Position numbers and translations under genes: made by a program. Under the pieces are notes generated by a model. The model did no database searches. It saw only the letters and a list, made by a program, of their open reading frames with translations, and was not told the origin of the DNA. From Mesorhizobium temperatum (GTDB lineage: Bacteria > Pseudomonadota > Alphaproteobacteria > Rhizobiales > Rhizobiaceae), in contig NZ_NPKJ01000043.1 in NCBI RefSeq assembly GCF_002284575.1, positions 7,167-71,166 on the forward strand: DNA of 64,000 nt, written 5' to 3'. Positions 16,620 to 25,917 of the stretch are shown piece by piece (the first letter of the stretch is position 1; each line of letters opens with the position of its first letter).

Positions 16620-17924
16620 TCAGCGCCCGCGTGATTTCCCGGCGCCGCCATCCGGCTTCATGATGATCTCGCGATGCGGATAGGGGATGTCGATGCCGTT
16701 TTCCCTAAAAGTGTCCCACAGCGCCAGCAGGACCCTGCCGCGCACGTTGGTCAGACCTTGCTGAGGGTCGTGGATCCAGAAGCGCAGCACGAAATTGAGC
16801 GAGGACTCGCCGAAGTCCGTGAGCCAGCAGACCGGCCGCCGGTCCGCTTCGACCCGGCCGACGCTCATGGCGGCCGCTATCGCCAGTTCGCTGACCTTAT
16901 GCGGGTCGGCGTCGTAAGAGACCCCGAAATTCACGTCGAGCCGCACAAGGTTATCGCTGAACGACCAGTTGATGACCCTTTGGGTGATGAAGTCTTCGTT
17001 CGGGATCAGGTATTCGCGGCCGTCGCGCGTCACCACCGAGACAAACCGCGCCCGCAATTCGCGTACCCAGCCGAACGTGCCTTCGAGCGAAATGGTGTCG
17101 CCCGGCTTGATCGACTTGTCGAGCAGGATGATCATGCCGGAGACGAAATTTGAAACGACCTTTTGCAGCCCGAAAGCCAGGCCGACGCCGACGGCACCGG
17201 AAAATATCGTCAGAGCGGTCAGGTCGAGACCGACGGAAGACAGGGCGATGGCACCCGCCACCAGCACAAGGCCGACCTTTGCGACCTTGCCGACGAGGAC
17301 GCGGATCGAGGGTGTCAGCTCTTCGGAGATCCGGACGCGCTCATCGACATACTTGCCGACGACCACCGCAAGCCAAACCGTCGCGATCAGCAGCAGCGCC
17401 GCCTTCAGCACCATGAGCGCCGAAAGGCGCACTGCGCCCAAAGGTATTGCCAGGCCGTCAAGGAACGCCGCGGTGTCGTCATCGATGCCCAGGATGACGA
17501 GGGCCGCATAGATCCAGGTCAGCCAGCCGAGAGCCCGCGCGACAAAGCGATTGCGGATGATGCGCGACAGCACCGACGCGAACAGCCACGCGAGGGATAG
17601 CGAGAGCGCGATATAGATGAAATGGCTCCGGCTTGGCCAGGTGACGGCGCGCATGAGAATGAGCGCGGCAAGCAGGAAGACCGTGAACAGGATCCAGTCG
17701 GTGCGCCGCAGCAGGGCAACCACGACCCTCAACAGTCCGGGATGCCCCTTGATCTGGCGTGCCCGGTTCTCCACGAGCGGTTCGATGCGCTGCGCCGCGA
17801 GCTTCGCGACCAGGAAGAGCACGACGATGATGGCAGCCTGATAGAAGAACCACGGCGTGACGGCGTAGTCGAACCATCGGCTGGCCCAGGCCAGCGATTC
17901 ATCGATGGCGTTGCGAAAATCCAT
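16620..17924 (-). CDS. MscS-family mechanosensitive ion channel
   Basis: About 434 residues from the ATG at 17924; a GTG two codons upstream (17930) is an alternative. It has about five hydrophobic segments in the N-terminal half, then the pore-lining helix (ALTIFSGAVGVGLAFGLQKV) and VSNFVSGMIILLDKSIKPGD, leading into the cytosolic beta domain with WSFSDNLVRLDVNFGVSYD. This is a multi-TM MscS relative larger than E. coli MscS (286 residues). It acts as an inner-membrane tension-gated channel in osmotic downshift. It appears to be a single transcription unit; its stop is next to the family A repeats and an ABC-F relic. Confidence 0.93.
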   Translation of the reverse strand: MDFRNAIDESLAWASRWFDYAVTPWFFYQAAIIVVLFLVAKLAAQRIEPLVENRARQIKGHPGLLRVVVALLRRTDWILFTVFLLAALILMRAVTWPSRSHFIYIALSLSLAWLFASVLSRIIRNRFVARALGWLTWIYAALVILGIDDDTAAFLDGLAIPLGAVRLSALMVLKAALLLIATVWLAVVVGKYVDERVRISEELTPSIRVLVGKVAKVGLVLVAGAIALSSVGLDLTALTIFSGAVGVGLAFGLQKVVSNFVSGMIILLDKSIKPGDTISLEGTFGWVRELRARFVSVVTRDGREYLIPNEDFITQRVINWSFSDNLVRLDVNFGVSYDADPHKVSELAIAAAMSVGRVEADRRPVCWLTDFGESSLNFVLRFWIHDPQQGLTNVRGRVLLALWDTFRENGIDIPYPHREIIMKPDGGAGKSRGR

Positions 17925-18027
17925 TCCCACACGACCGCTATGGACTGGCGAACAGCAACATCACAATGTCGCCGGCCTCGTGAACGGTCAAGCCGGCGAT
18001 CGAGACGCCTTCAGCGCCCCCGCTCTG

Positions 18028-18125
18028 CGCCTCAGCCCCGCAGTCCCGGCGCCTCTGGCCGGTGCGCTGGACATGTCAGCCGCCGCCACGGATGCCCTCT
18101 GGCGCCAGTTCCAGCACCCGGTTTA
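18028..18125 (-). pseudogene. duplicated 3' fragment of the ABC-F gene
   Basis: About 95 bp aligning with 18332-18437, the last ~35 codons of the neighbouring ABC-F gene, including GTGCGCT.GACAT and CAGTTCCAGCAC blocks, with several substitutions. It is separated from the intact gene by about 200 bp and probably left by unequal recombination. Confidence 0.7.
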
Positions 18126-18331
18126 AGCGCGCGGCCAGCCGGAAACATCCATTGATTAGAAACAACCGCTGGAAAGCGCTAACGCATAACATTAGCTTGC
18201 GCTTAAATTAGCTTGGGGGTATGTATCTAAGTGGCCGGTGATCTACCCCCCAACCGGTTAGGCTCGGCGCCAGTCCCCCCCTCAGGTCAACGACGCCGAG
18301 CCGCTCCGCCCCCTGTTGCCCTCGCGGCAGC

Positions 18332-19954
18332 TTAGCTCCGCAGCCCAGGCGCTTCCTGCCCGGTGCGCTCGACATACTCCGTATAGCCGCCGCCATAGGT
18401 GTGGATGCCCTCGGGCGTCAGTTCCAGCACGCGGTTCGACAGCGCCGCGAGAAAATGCCGATCGTGCGAGACGAACAGCATGGTGCCCTCATATTGCGAG
18501 AGCGCTGTGATCAGCATTTCCTTGGTGGCGATGTCGAGGTGGTTGGTCGGCTCGTCCAACACCAGAAGGTTGGGCGGGTCGAACAGCATCAGCGCCATCA
18601 CCAGCCGCGCCTTCTCGCCGCCCGACAGCACCCGGCATTTCTTCTCGATCTCGTCGCCGGAAAAACCGAAGCAGCCGGCAAGCGCCCTGAGCGGCGCCTG
18701 GCCCGCCTGCGGAAAGGCGTCCTCCAGCGTCTGGAACACGGTGCGCTCGCCCTCCAGCACTTCCATGGCGTGCTGGGCGAAATAGCCCATCCTGACGCTC
18801 GGCCCGCGCGCCACCGTGCCATTGTCCGGCTCGGATGCGCCGGCCACCAGCTTCAACAGCGTCGACTTGCCGGCGCCGTTGATGCCCATCACGCACCAGC
18901 GCTCGCGGCGGCGCACCTGGAAATCCAGCCCCTCGTAGATCGAGCGGCTGCCATAGCCCTTGTGGACGTTCTTCAGCGTCACCACGTCCTCGCCGCAGCG
19001 CGGCGCCGGCTGGAAGTCGAACGACACTTTTTGGCGGCGCTTGAGCGGCTCGACGCGGTCGATCTTCTCCAGCTTCTTCACCCGGCTCTGCACCTGGGCG
19101 GCATGCGAGGCGCGCGCCTTGAAGCGCTCGATGAAGGCGATCTCCTTGGCCAGCATCGCCTGCTGGCGCTCGAACTGCGCCTGCTGCTGCCTGTCGGCGA
19201 TCGCCCGCTGCTGCTGGTAGAATTCATAGTTGCCGGAGTAAGCGGTCAGCGCGCCGCCATCGATCTCGACCACCTTGTTCACGATGCGGTTCATGAACTC
19301 GCGGTCGTGCGAGGTCATCAGCAGCGCGCCGTCATAGTTCTTCAGGAACTGCTCCAGCCAGATCAGGCTTTCCAGGTCGAGATGGTTGCTCGGCTCGTCG
19401 AGCAGCATGGCGTCGGGCCGCATCAGCAGGATCCTCGCCAGCGCCACGCGCATTTTCCAGCCGCCGGAAAGTTTTCCGACGTCGCCGTCCATCATCTCCT
19501 GGCTGAAGCCGAGGCCGTCCAGCACCTCGCGGGCGCGGCCATCCAGCGCATATCCGTCGAGCTCCTCGAACCGCGCCTGCAGGTCGCCGTAGCGGGCGAT
19601 GATCGCGTCCATCTCATCGGCGCGATCAGGATCGCCCATGGCGGCTTCGAGTTCGCCCATCTCGGCCGCCACTTCGCTCACCGGCCCGGCGCCGTCCATC
19701 ACTTCGGCTACCGCGCTGCGGCCCGCCATGTCGCCGACATCCTGGCTGAAATAGCCGATGGTGACGCCGCGATCGACGCATACCTGGCCCTCGTCGGGCT
19801 GCTCCTCGCCGTTGATCATGCGAAACAGCGTCGTCTTGCCGGCGCCGTTGGGGCCGACCAGCCCGACCTTCTCGCCCTTCTGCAAGGAGGCGGAGGCCTC
19901 GATGAAGACCATCTGCCGGCCGTTCTGCTTGCTGATGCTTTCCAGTCGAATCAT
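18332..19954 (-). CDS. ABC-F family ATPase (Uup/YheS-like)
   Basis: 540 residues from the ATG at 19954 (MIRLESISKQNG); upstream in-frame codons are not family-like. Soluble protein with two ABC modules and no membrane segments. Module 1 has Walker A GPNGAGKTT, signature LSGGWKMRVALAR and Walker B MLLDEPSNHLD. Module 2 has GINGAGKST, LSGGEKARL and LVLDEPTNHLD. Between them is the charged helical ABC-F linker (about residues 225-310). ABC-F proteins act on ribosomes in translation or antibiotic protection; the exact subgroup cannot be fixed by eye. Its 3' end has been duplicated at 18028-18125. Confidence 0.93.
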   Translation of the reverse strand: MIRLESISKQNGRQMVFIEASASLQKGEKVGLVGPNGAGKTTLFRMINGEEQPDEGQVCVDRGVTIGYFSQDVGDMAGRSAVAEVMDGAGPVSEVAAEMGELEAAMGDPDRADEMDAIIARYGDLQARFEELDGYALDGRAREVLDGLGFSQEMMDGDVGKLSGGWKMRVALARILLMRPDAMLLDEPSNHLDLESLIWLEQFLKNYDGALLMTSHDREFMNRIVNKVVEIDGGALTAYSGNYEFYQQQRAIADRQQQAQFERQQAMLAKEIAFIERFKARASHAAQVQSRVKKLEKIDRVEPLKRRQKVSFDFQPAPRCGEDVVTLKNVHKGYGSRSIYEGLDFQVRRRERWCVMGINGAGKSTLLKLVAGASEPDNGTVARGPSVRMGYFAQHAMEVLEGERTVFQTLEDAFPQAGQAPLRALAGCFGFSGDEIEKKCRVLSGGEKARLVMALMLFDPPNLLVLDEPTNHLDIATKEMLITALSQYEGTMLFVSHDRHFLAALSNRVLELTPEGIHTYGGGYTEYVERTGQEAPGLRS

Positions 19955-20155
19955 GCTTTTCACGCGTGCCCAAGGGATTTTCACCGCGCCAATACGCGAT
20001 AGGCCGCGCCTGCGGAAGCCCGCAAAGCATGAGGTTGCGTGCCAAATTGTCCGAACCGGGCTAATATATATGGTTGGCTGACCCTGCGGGACGTCCAATG
20101 GACATTCCCGGAACGGACCGGTCTCGAACTGATGGCCTTCGGTTCCGGTCTCAGC

Positions 20156-20262
20156 TAGAGCGGATGCGTTCAAACCAAATTGGGCTTCCCGCTCTATCTA
20201 TTTGTTTTAGCCGCATTTCTACGGCGCCAAGTGATTTCACTTGGCTGAAAAAAGGCTCTAGA
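20156..20262. repeat. intergenic repeat of the rhizobial AGAGCGGATGCGTT type
   Basis: Begins TAGAGCGGATGCGTTCAAA, ends with a stretch near AAAAAAGGCTCTAGAG, and contains CGCATTTCTACGGCGCCAAG, which matches a repeat I know from other Rhizobiales genomes. Its inner part overlaps the 3' end of the gene at 20194-20502. Confidence 0.6.
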
Positions 20263-20502
20263 GCCGGACACCAGCTCCATGGCCGAGCCAGGTAGTGCTC
20301 TCGGAGTGGCATCTTCTGCGGCTTCCGCTCCGGGCCTATTGGCCGCCCAGAGGAGGTACGCAAAATACCCAATTTGCAAAACGATCAAGGCAATGACCGT
20401 TCCGCCGGTCGCCTTCCAGATTGAACCCGTTGCCCAATAAGTCGAGATCGCCACGATGAACGACATGGTGAGCATGCCCACCAGGAACTGCAGAACATTC
20501 AT
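20194..20502 (-). CDS. small membrane protein, ExoX/exopolysaccharide-repressor-like
   Basis: 102 residues. The first ~55 form two hydrophobic helices (LQFLVGMLTMSFIVAISTYW and GGTVIALIVLQIGYFAYLLW) in the arrangement of the small rhizobial exopolysaccharide-production repressors (ExoX/Psi/SyrA-like). These inner-membrane proteins lower exopolysaccharide synthesis. The C-terminal ~30 residues look unnatural and are read from an intergenic repeat, so the original stop was probably lost or the tail replaced. The family assignment rests on the helix pattern only. Confidence 0.55.
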   Translation of the reverse strand: MNVLQFLVGMLTMSFIVAISTYWATGSIWKATGGTVIALIVLQIGYFAYLLWAANRPGAEAAEDATPRALPGSAMELVSGSRAFFQPSEITWRRRNAAKTNR

Positions 20503-20782
20503 GAACTTTCAAAGCCGTCCGGGAACTTACAACAGCCGAGACGCCTTCCCCCTTACCCACTCGTTACCCAATACCCGGAACCAGCATCCCATTATTTTAG
20601 GTGCGGCGCAAGTACCATGTCGAGCAGCGGCTGCCATGGTGCAACTTATGGTTTACGGGTTACTTGGCTCCGTTTCGGAAGGTCCGCGGGACGTTCAGAT
20701 TCGAGGTTCGAACTGAATAGCGGAACCTCGGATAGTGCCAGCAGTTTAGAAAGACAGCCTCAAACACCGAAAGGAGAATGAG
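20503..20782. other. divergent intergenic region
   Basis: Lies between the start of the ExoX-like gene and an exported protein on the other strand, and probably holds both promoters. No further gene seen. Confidence 0.5.
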
Positions 20783-21112
20783 ATGAAGACGTTTACCGCT
20801 ATTTTGCTCGCCACCTCTATGATCGGCCTGAGCGCCGGCACGGCAAGCGCCACCTGCCATGAGACGACCGCATCGATCGAAGCTCAATCAGGCGTCGCAA
20901 AAGACGCAACGCGTGCGCCCCTCGAAACTGATGCGAATGCCGGCAACAGGGTAGAGGGCGGCCCGACCAACAAGACCGGCAACACCATGCCGCTTGCCAA
21001 CCAGGAAGCCGGTGGGGATAAAAACCTTGCCACTTCGCAGCAGGATGTCGAGGCGCAGCAGGAGGGTGAAAAGACAGCGGCGGCCAAGGCCGACCCCTGC
21101 AAGCCGGATTAA
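20783..21112 (+). CDS. small exported protein
   Basis: 109 residues with a textbook signal peptide (MKTFTAILLATSMIGLSAGT, cleavage near ASA-TC) and a ribosome site AAAGGAG before the ATG. The mature part is polar, poor in hydrophobic residues and predicted disordered, with Cys near both ends (TCHET and PCKPD). No family name is assigned; similar small periplasmic proteins occur in Mesorhizobium. It is apparently monocistronic. Confidence 0.75.
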   Translation: MKTFTAILLATSMIGLSAGTASATCHETTASIEAQSGVAKDATRAPLETDANAGNRVEGGPTNKTGNTMPLANQEAGGDKNLATSQQDVEAQQEGEKTAAAKADPCKPD

Positions 21113-21174
21113 CGCGGATTGAGGGGCTGGCCGCAGACGTGCTGCATGCCGCAGCACAAGGCGAAGCGCGGTGA

Positions 21175-23187
21175 TCATCCAATTCCACCGGTCACCACGT
21201 AGGCGCCTGCGGCGCGTCCGTCTTCCAGACGCACGACGGCGGTGACGATCGAGCCGTAGGAGCCGCGCCAGACGCTGTGGATTCTCTCGTGCTCTTTGGC
21301 CGGTACGACTGCACGCCCGGTGAAGCGCGCGGCGGTCCGCTGCATGCGAATGGGCTCGCCGTTGACATGGACTTTCACGCTGGTCTCGATTCCCGTTCCG
21401 GCCACATCTAGCGTGACTGTTATCTCGTCTTGATCACCCCCATTACGCGTCTCGGCGGCAAGCGTGACGGTCAGCGGCGGCGCCTCGCCGGGCTGGCGGG
21501 CGGCAGGCCGGGCGGGAAAGATATCGTCGGGAAGTTCCGGAGTGCGCGGCGGCCGGTTGCGGCGCTGGCCAAAACGCTCGAAGTCGCCGGCCAGCCGCAG
21601 CAGCCGGGTGTCGTCATATGCCTTGCCGGCGAAGCTGAGGCCGACCGGCATGCCGATATCGGCCAACGTGCCCATCGGCACGGTGACGGTCGGAATACCG
21701 AGATGGCGCCACACCAGATTGCCGTTGGCGACCCAGGTGCCGTTGCGCCACGCCAGCGCTGCGGACGCCTCGTTGACATCCGCATCGGCCGCCCCGACAT
21801 CGGCGACGGCGGGAAACACCACCGCGTCGAGCCCTTGCGCGTCGAGCCAGTCCTCGAAGTCGATGCGCCGCGTCGCCTCAAGGCCCTTCAGCCCAGCCTC
21901 CAGCTCGGGAATGGCCAGGAATTGGGTGACGCCGCGTTTGGCCCGCTCGACATATTCCGCCAGATCGAAGCTGTCGCCATAGCGGTCCGGCAGCGCGCCC
22001 GGCGGCTGCGGAAAGATTTTTGGGCCGTCGACCGAATCGAGATCGGGGATCGCGGGGTCGGCATTGGTGCGCAGAAAATCGTCCCAGGCGAAGACGCACA
22101 GATCCCATATCTCGCGTTCGCCGAATTCTTCCGGCACCAGCCGGCGATCGACCATGTTTTTTGTGCCCGGCCGGTCGCGCTCGTAGTTGGAGACGACAGG
22201 GAAAACGACCTCGACCACATCAGCGCCGAGCCGCCGCAGATCCGCTGCCGCCTGCTCCCACAGCTCCAGCACCGAGGCGCGGGTCTGGATCGGCACGTCA
22301 GCCTCCATATCGCGGCCGATATACATGCGGGGCACGCCGAGCCGCACGCCTTGCAGCGCGCCCTCCAGTCTGAGCCCGGTGTAGCGCGGCGGCCGCACGG
22401 CCGAGCTTTTTGGCAGCGCCACCCAGGGCTGCGCGCGCCAAAAATCGCCGGTGGTGTCGGGGTCGTCGGCGACGATCACGTCGAGCAGTTCGAGCATATC
22501 CGGCACGCTGCGCGTATGCGGCACCACCACGTCCATCGTCGGCACCAGCGGCCAGTTGCCGCGCACCGAAATGACGCCGCGCGACGGCGTGTAGGCGACC
22601 AGAGCATTGTTCGACGCCGGCGCCCGGCCGGACGACCATGTCTCCTCGCCGAGCCCGAAGGCGGCGAAGCTGGCGGCGGTCGCTGTCCCGGAACCGTTCG
22701 ACGAGCCCGACGCGAAGGCGGCGGTCAGGTATTCGGCATTGTAGGGGCTCTCCGCCCGGCCGTAGACGCCGCGCTGCATGCCGCCATTGGCCATCGGCGG
22801 CATGTTGGTGAGCCCGATCAGCACCGCGCCGCCGGCCCGCAGCCGCCCGATGGTAAAGGCGTCCTCGTTGGCCGTGAGGTGCTCGAAGGCGGGCGAGCCG
22901 GCGGCGACCGTCAGGCCTGATACCTTGTAGCTGTCCTTGGCGGTGTAGGGAATGCCGTCCAGCGGACCGAGGGTCGCGCCATTCCTGCGGCGCCGGTCGG
23001 ACGCGGCCGCCTCCTCGAACATTTTGGGATTGAGCACAGGAACGGCGTTGAGGGCGATGCCATGGCGATCGTAATGCGCAATCCTGCGCAGACAGGCGCC
23101 GACGAGCTCGACGCTGGTGACGGTGCCAGCCTCCAGCGCCCGCCGCAGCTGTTCGATCAACGCCTCGACGATGTGGAGATTGGTCAT
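21175..23187 (-). CDS. amidase signature family hydrolase with C-terminal extension
   Basis: 670 residues. An amidase (hydrolysis of carboxamide bonds) with the Ser-cisSer-Lys triad: Lys84 in PYTAKDSYKV, cis-Ser in the ASGSSNGSG loop (about 160-166) and nucleophile Ser186 in the ETWSSGRAPA segment. The loop differs from the usual GGSSGGS and DTGGSxRxPA, so it is a divergent subgroup. After the ~540-residue catalytic domain an extra ~90-residue beta-rich tail is present, which amidases usually lack. There is no signal peptide, so it is probably cytosolic. Substrate unknown. It stands alone. Confidence 0.88.
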   Translation of the reverse strand: MTNLHIVEALIEQLRRALEAGTVTSVELVGACLRRIAHYDRHGIALNAVPVLNPKMFEEAAASDRRRRNGATLGPLDGIPYTAKDSYKVSGLTVAAGSPAFEHLTANEDAFTIGRLRAGGAVLIGLTNMPPMANGGMQRGVYGRAESPYNAEYLTAAFASGSSNGSGTATAASFAAFGLGEETWSSGRAPASNNALVAYTPSRGVISVRGNWPLVPTMDVVVPHTRSVPDMLELLDVIVADDPDTTGDFWRAQPWVALPKSSAVRPPRYTGLRLEGALQGVRLGVPRMYIGRDMEADVPIQTRASVLELWEQAAADLRRLGADVVEVVFPVVSNYERDRPGTKNMVDRRLVPEEFGEREIWDLCVFAWDDFLRTNADPAIPDLDSVDGPKIFPQPPGALPDRYGDSFDLAEYVERAKRGVTQFLAIPELEAGLKGLEATRRIDFEDWLDAQGLDAVVFPAVADVGAADADVNEASAALAWRNGTWVANGNLVWRHLGIPTVTVPMGTLADIGMPVGLSFAGKAYDDTRLLRLAGDFERFGQRRNRPPRTPELPDDIFPARPAARQPGEAPPLTVTLAAETRNGGDQDEITVTLDVAGTGIETSVKVHVNGEPIRMQRTAARFTGRAVVPAKEHERIHSVWRGSYGSIVTAVVRLEDGRAAGAYVVTGGIG

Positions 23188-23271
23188 GGTGTCCCCAACG
23201 CTTGGTCTTCAGGCGGTATTGGCCTCGAAAACCGATGCCGTAAAGGGGTTTTGCGAAGGCGGCTGTGACAG

Positions 23272-23335
23272 CCGATCTCCCCCCTTGTGGGGGAGATGTC
23301 CGGCAGGACAGAGGGGGGCGCTGTCCCGCCGACCT
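23272..23335. repeat. palindromic repeat, family B copy 1
   Basis: Hairpin block CTCCCCCCTTGTGGGGGAG followed by ATGTCCGGCAGGACAGAGGG. It pairs with the inverted copy at 23401-23462. Confidence 0.9.
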
Positions 23336-23400
23336 GTCAACCATTCGTAGCTACGCCCGCAGACTGGTTCCTGGAGGAGAATGAGTTAGAGCAAAGGCTG

Positions 23401-23462
23401 GCGATCCTTCGCGCCCCCCTCTGCCCTGCCGGGCATCTCCCCCACGAGGGGGGAGATTGGCA
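23401..23462. repeat. palindromic repeat, family B copy 2 (inverted)
   Basis: Reverse-complement partner of copy 1, containing CCCTCTGCCCTGCCGGGCAT and CTCCCCCACGAGGGGGGAG. Confidence 0.9.
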
Positions 23463-23519
23463 GCGTCGGCGGCGGCGCTGCTTTCTGTAACGTCGAGCGT
23501 CGCGCGCCACCTTCGCACA

Positions 23520-25013
23520 TCACTCCGGCGCGCCCGGGAACAGCGCCACGGCATCACCGCCGCCCGCCGGCCAGTCCCGGATGGTGCGGTCGTAGCCGCC
23601 GGTCAGCACCGTGCCGTCGGCGGCGAACGCCACCGCGTAGACCGGTCCGGACCGGCTGTCGAACAGGGCGATCTCGTTGCCTGTTTCCATGTCCCACAGC
23701 CGTGCCGTGCCGTCGAGCGAGCCCGACAGCAGCCGCTTGCCGTCGGCCGACAGCGCCAGCGCATAGACCGTACCCGAATGGCCCTCGAGGCGGCGGACTT
23801 CGCGACCGCTGTCGAGATCCCAGAGCTTGATCGTATAGTCGCCGCTGCCGGTGATCAGATGGCGCTCGGCGGCCATGAACAGGACGCCATAGGGGCCGCG
23901 CTCATGCCCGTGCCAGCTGCGCAGCTGCTTGCCGGTGCCGATGTCCCATAGTTTTAGCGTGCCCTCGATACTGCCGCTGATCGCGCGTGTGCCGTCGGGC
24001 GAGACGGCGACCCCGCTGATCGACCAGTCGTGCCCCGGCATCACATGCAGCACCGAGCCTTTCTCGATATCCCAGACGATGACCCTGCCGGTGTCGTGCC
24101 CGCTGACCGCACGTTTGCCGTCGGGGCTGATCGCCAGCTTGTTGACGCCGCCGTTCTGGCCTGACGAGAAGACATGCAGCACCGCGCCATCAGCTAGCTG
24201 GCGCAGCACGATCTCGCCGTCGTCGCCCGCCGTCAGCGCCCGCGCCCCATCGGGCAGGAAAAGCGCGGTACGCGCCATGTCCTTGTGGATGCCGAGGGTG
24301 CGGATCAGGCGCTTGCCATCGATATCCCAGAGCTTGATCGTGCGGTCGGTGCTGGCGCTCAGGATCGAGAGACCGTCGGGCGCCACCGCCAGCCAGACGA
24401 CGGGCTCGCGGTGGCCATCGGGCTGCGTCGGCTGCGGCGGCGGAGCCTGCGGCAGCGGCGCGACGGTCTGCGGTGGCGCAGCCGGGGCTGGAGCAGCCTC
24501 CGGCGGTGAGACAGGTGGGGCCAGCGCGACCTCGGATGGCGAGGCAGGCGCTGGCGGCTGTATCGCTTCCGGTTCCGGGGCCGGTGCGCTGGTGACGTCT
24601 TGGCCTTCCGGCGCGCTCGGCACTGTTTGCTCGGCGATCAGGCTTTTGCCGGCGTCCTGTGGCTGCCGCGACCAGGGGCCGAGCTGGTCGGCCACCAGAG
24701 CGAGCACGGCGAGGAACGGAACGACGGCGAAGAGCCGCCGCAGGCGTGGTCGTCCGCCGGGTTGCGTTTCGGCGCCCCTGCCGAACAGCGGCGTCTTCGG
24801 ATCGTGCGTCGATCGGCCCGGCAACAGGCCCGCCCAGAACAACAGGGCTGCAAGAGCTGAGACAACACCCGCCGCGCCGAAGAAAGCCAGGCGCGCGGAC
24901 GCGAAAGCCTCGCCGGCGCCCCCGCCGCCCAGCGCGAAATACACACGTGTGAAGCAGAGCATGCCGATCGCCAGCAGCAGCATTGCGAGCAGCCTGTCGG
25001 CAAACCTGTTCAT
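23520..25013 (-). CDS. WD40 beta-propeller protein with membrane-anchored N-terminus
   Basis: 497 residues from the ATG at 25013 (GGGAGC just upstream). The N-terminal ~130 residues contain three hydrophobic segments (about residues 8-28, 38-60 and 92-112). A long Pro/Ala-rich linker (about 130-220) follows, then a C-terminal propeller with seven WD40-like repeats whose ends read TIKLWDI, EIVLRQL, RVIVWDI, TLKLWDI, TIKLWDL, TARLWDM and TIRDWPA. It is a membrane-tethered scaffold, with the propeller likely on the periplasmic side; that topology is inference. No neighbouring partner gene indicates its pathway. Confidence 0.85.
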   Translation of the reverse strand: MNRFADRLLAMLLLAIGMLCFTRVYFALGGGGAGEAFASARLAFFGAAGVVSALAALLFWAGLLPGRSTHDPKTPLFGRGAETQPGGRPRLRRLFAVVPFLAVLALVADQLGPWSRQPQDAGKSLIAEQTVPSAPEGQDVTSAPAPEPEAIQPPAPASPSEVALAPPVSPPEAAPAPAAPPQTVAPLPQAPPPQPTQPDGHREPVVWLAVAPDGLSILSASTDRTIKLWDIDGKRLIRTLGIHKDMARTALFLPDGARALTAGDDGEIVLRQLADGAVLHVFSSGQNGGVNKLAISPDGKRAVSGHDTGRVIVWDIEKGSVLHVMPGHDWSISGVAVSPDGTRAISGSIEGTLKLWDIGTGKQLRSWHGHERGPYGVLFMAAERHLITGSGDYTIKLWDLDSGREVRRLEGHSGTVYALALSADGKRLLSGSLDGTARLWDMETGNEIALFDSRSGPVYAVAFAADGTVLTGGYDRTIRDWPAGGGDAVALFPGAPE

Positions 25014-25240
25014 CGGGCTCCCCCTCGGGCGCTTTCGCTTTGCCCGCAATGATGCCGGTCAGCGCCGGGCTTGTCGATGCCCGGTTCAATTCCGAGGATT
25101 ACCAGCCAAACAGCGAGCGCAAAACGCTCACCTGCGCCAAAGCGCCGGATCTGCCCGGGAGACTCTCTCGGTCGCCGCAATGTTGCCCGGTCGTGCGCTA
25201 GGATCGCTCGGCAGGGCTCAAGACCGATCGAGGCCAAACG

Positions 25241-25705
25241 ATGGATGAGTGGAAATTACCTTGGGAAGGCGGCTGCCTGTGCGGCGGGATACGCTTTCGG
25301 ATAAGCGCGCCGCCCTTGCTGACAATGGCCTGTCATTGCACCGGCTGTCAGAAGCTGAGCGCGAGCGCTTATTCCCTGACCATGGCCGTGCCAAGCAACG
25401 GTTTCACCATAACGCAGGGCGAGCCGGTGGTCGGCGGCATGCATGGGCCGCACCGGCAACTCTACTGCCCGCATTGCAAGAACTGGATGTTCACGCATCC
25501 GCACGGGCTAGACTTCTTCGTCAATGTTCGAGCGACCATGCTCGACGAACACCATTGGTATGTACCCTTCGTCGAGGTCTTCACTTCGGAAAGGCTGCCC
25601 TGGGCAACGACCGCCGCCAGCCACAGCTTCGCCACCCAACCCGACCTTGAGGGATATGCGCCTTTGATCGAGGCCTTCGCACGCGAAGGGGCGCGACCGG
25701 TGTGA
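25241..25705 (+). CDS. GFA (CENP-V/GFA) domain protein
   Basis: 154 residues. A zinc-binding enzyme fold of the family named for glutathione-dependent formaldehyde-activating enzyme. Cys clusters appear in order: GGCLCGG, CHCTGC and YCPHCKNW, the usual CxC, CxC-xxC and CxxC metal ligands. No signal peptide. Members mostly have unknown substrates, so no specific reaction is claimed. Divergently oriented from the WD40 gene with a ~230-base gap. Confidence 0.88.
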   Translation: MDEWKLPWEGGCLCGGIRFRISAPPLLTMACHCTGCQKLSASAYSLTMAVPSNGFTITQGEPVVGGMHGPHRQLYCPHCKNWMFTHPHGLDFFVNVRATMLDEHHWYVPFVEVFTSERLPWATTAASHSFATQPDLEGYAPLIEAFAREGARPV

Positions 25706-25733
25706 GGAGTAAGGCGAAAGCGCCGATGACGGC

Positions 25734-25797
25734 CAATCTCCCCCCTCGTGGGGGAGATGTCCGGCAGGACAGAGGGGGGCGCTGTCCCGCCGGCCTG
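25734..25797. repeat. palindromic repeat, family B copy 3
   Basis: Same block as 23272-23335, about 30 bases after the GFA stop. It faces the partial inverted copy at 25828-25875. Confidence 0.9.
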
Positions 25798-25827
25798 CGC
25801 CCCTATGTCACCCGATGAACCGGCCGG

Positions 25828-25875
25828 CGATCCTTCGCGCCCCTCTGCCCTGCCGGGCATCTCCGCCCTCGTGGC
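25828..25875. repeat. palindromic repeat, family B copy 4 (inverted, partial)
   Basis: Contains GCGCCCCTCTGCCCTGCCGG; truncated relative to other copies. Confidence 0.8.
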
Positions 25876-25917
25876 AGGGGCTATCGCGGGTGGAAGGCCG
25901 AGGCTTTGGCTCTACGA

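Noticed and set aside
18401-20002. A 533-codon frame opposite the ABC-F gene
   Set aside because: Unnatural amino-acid composition and antisense to clear ABC motifs.
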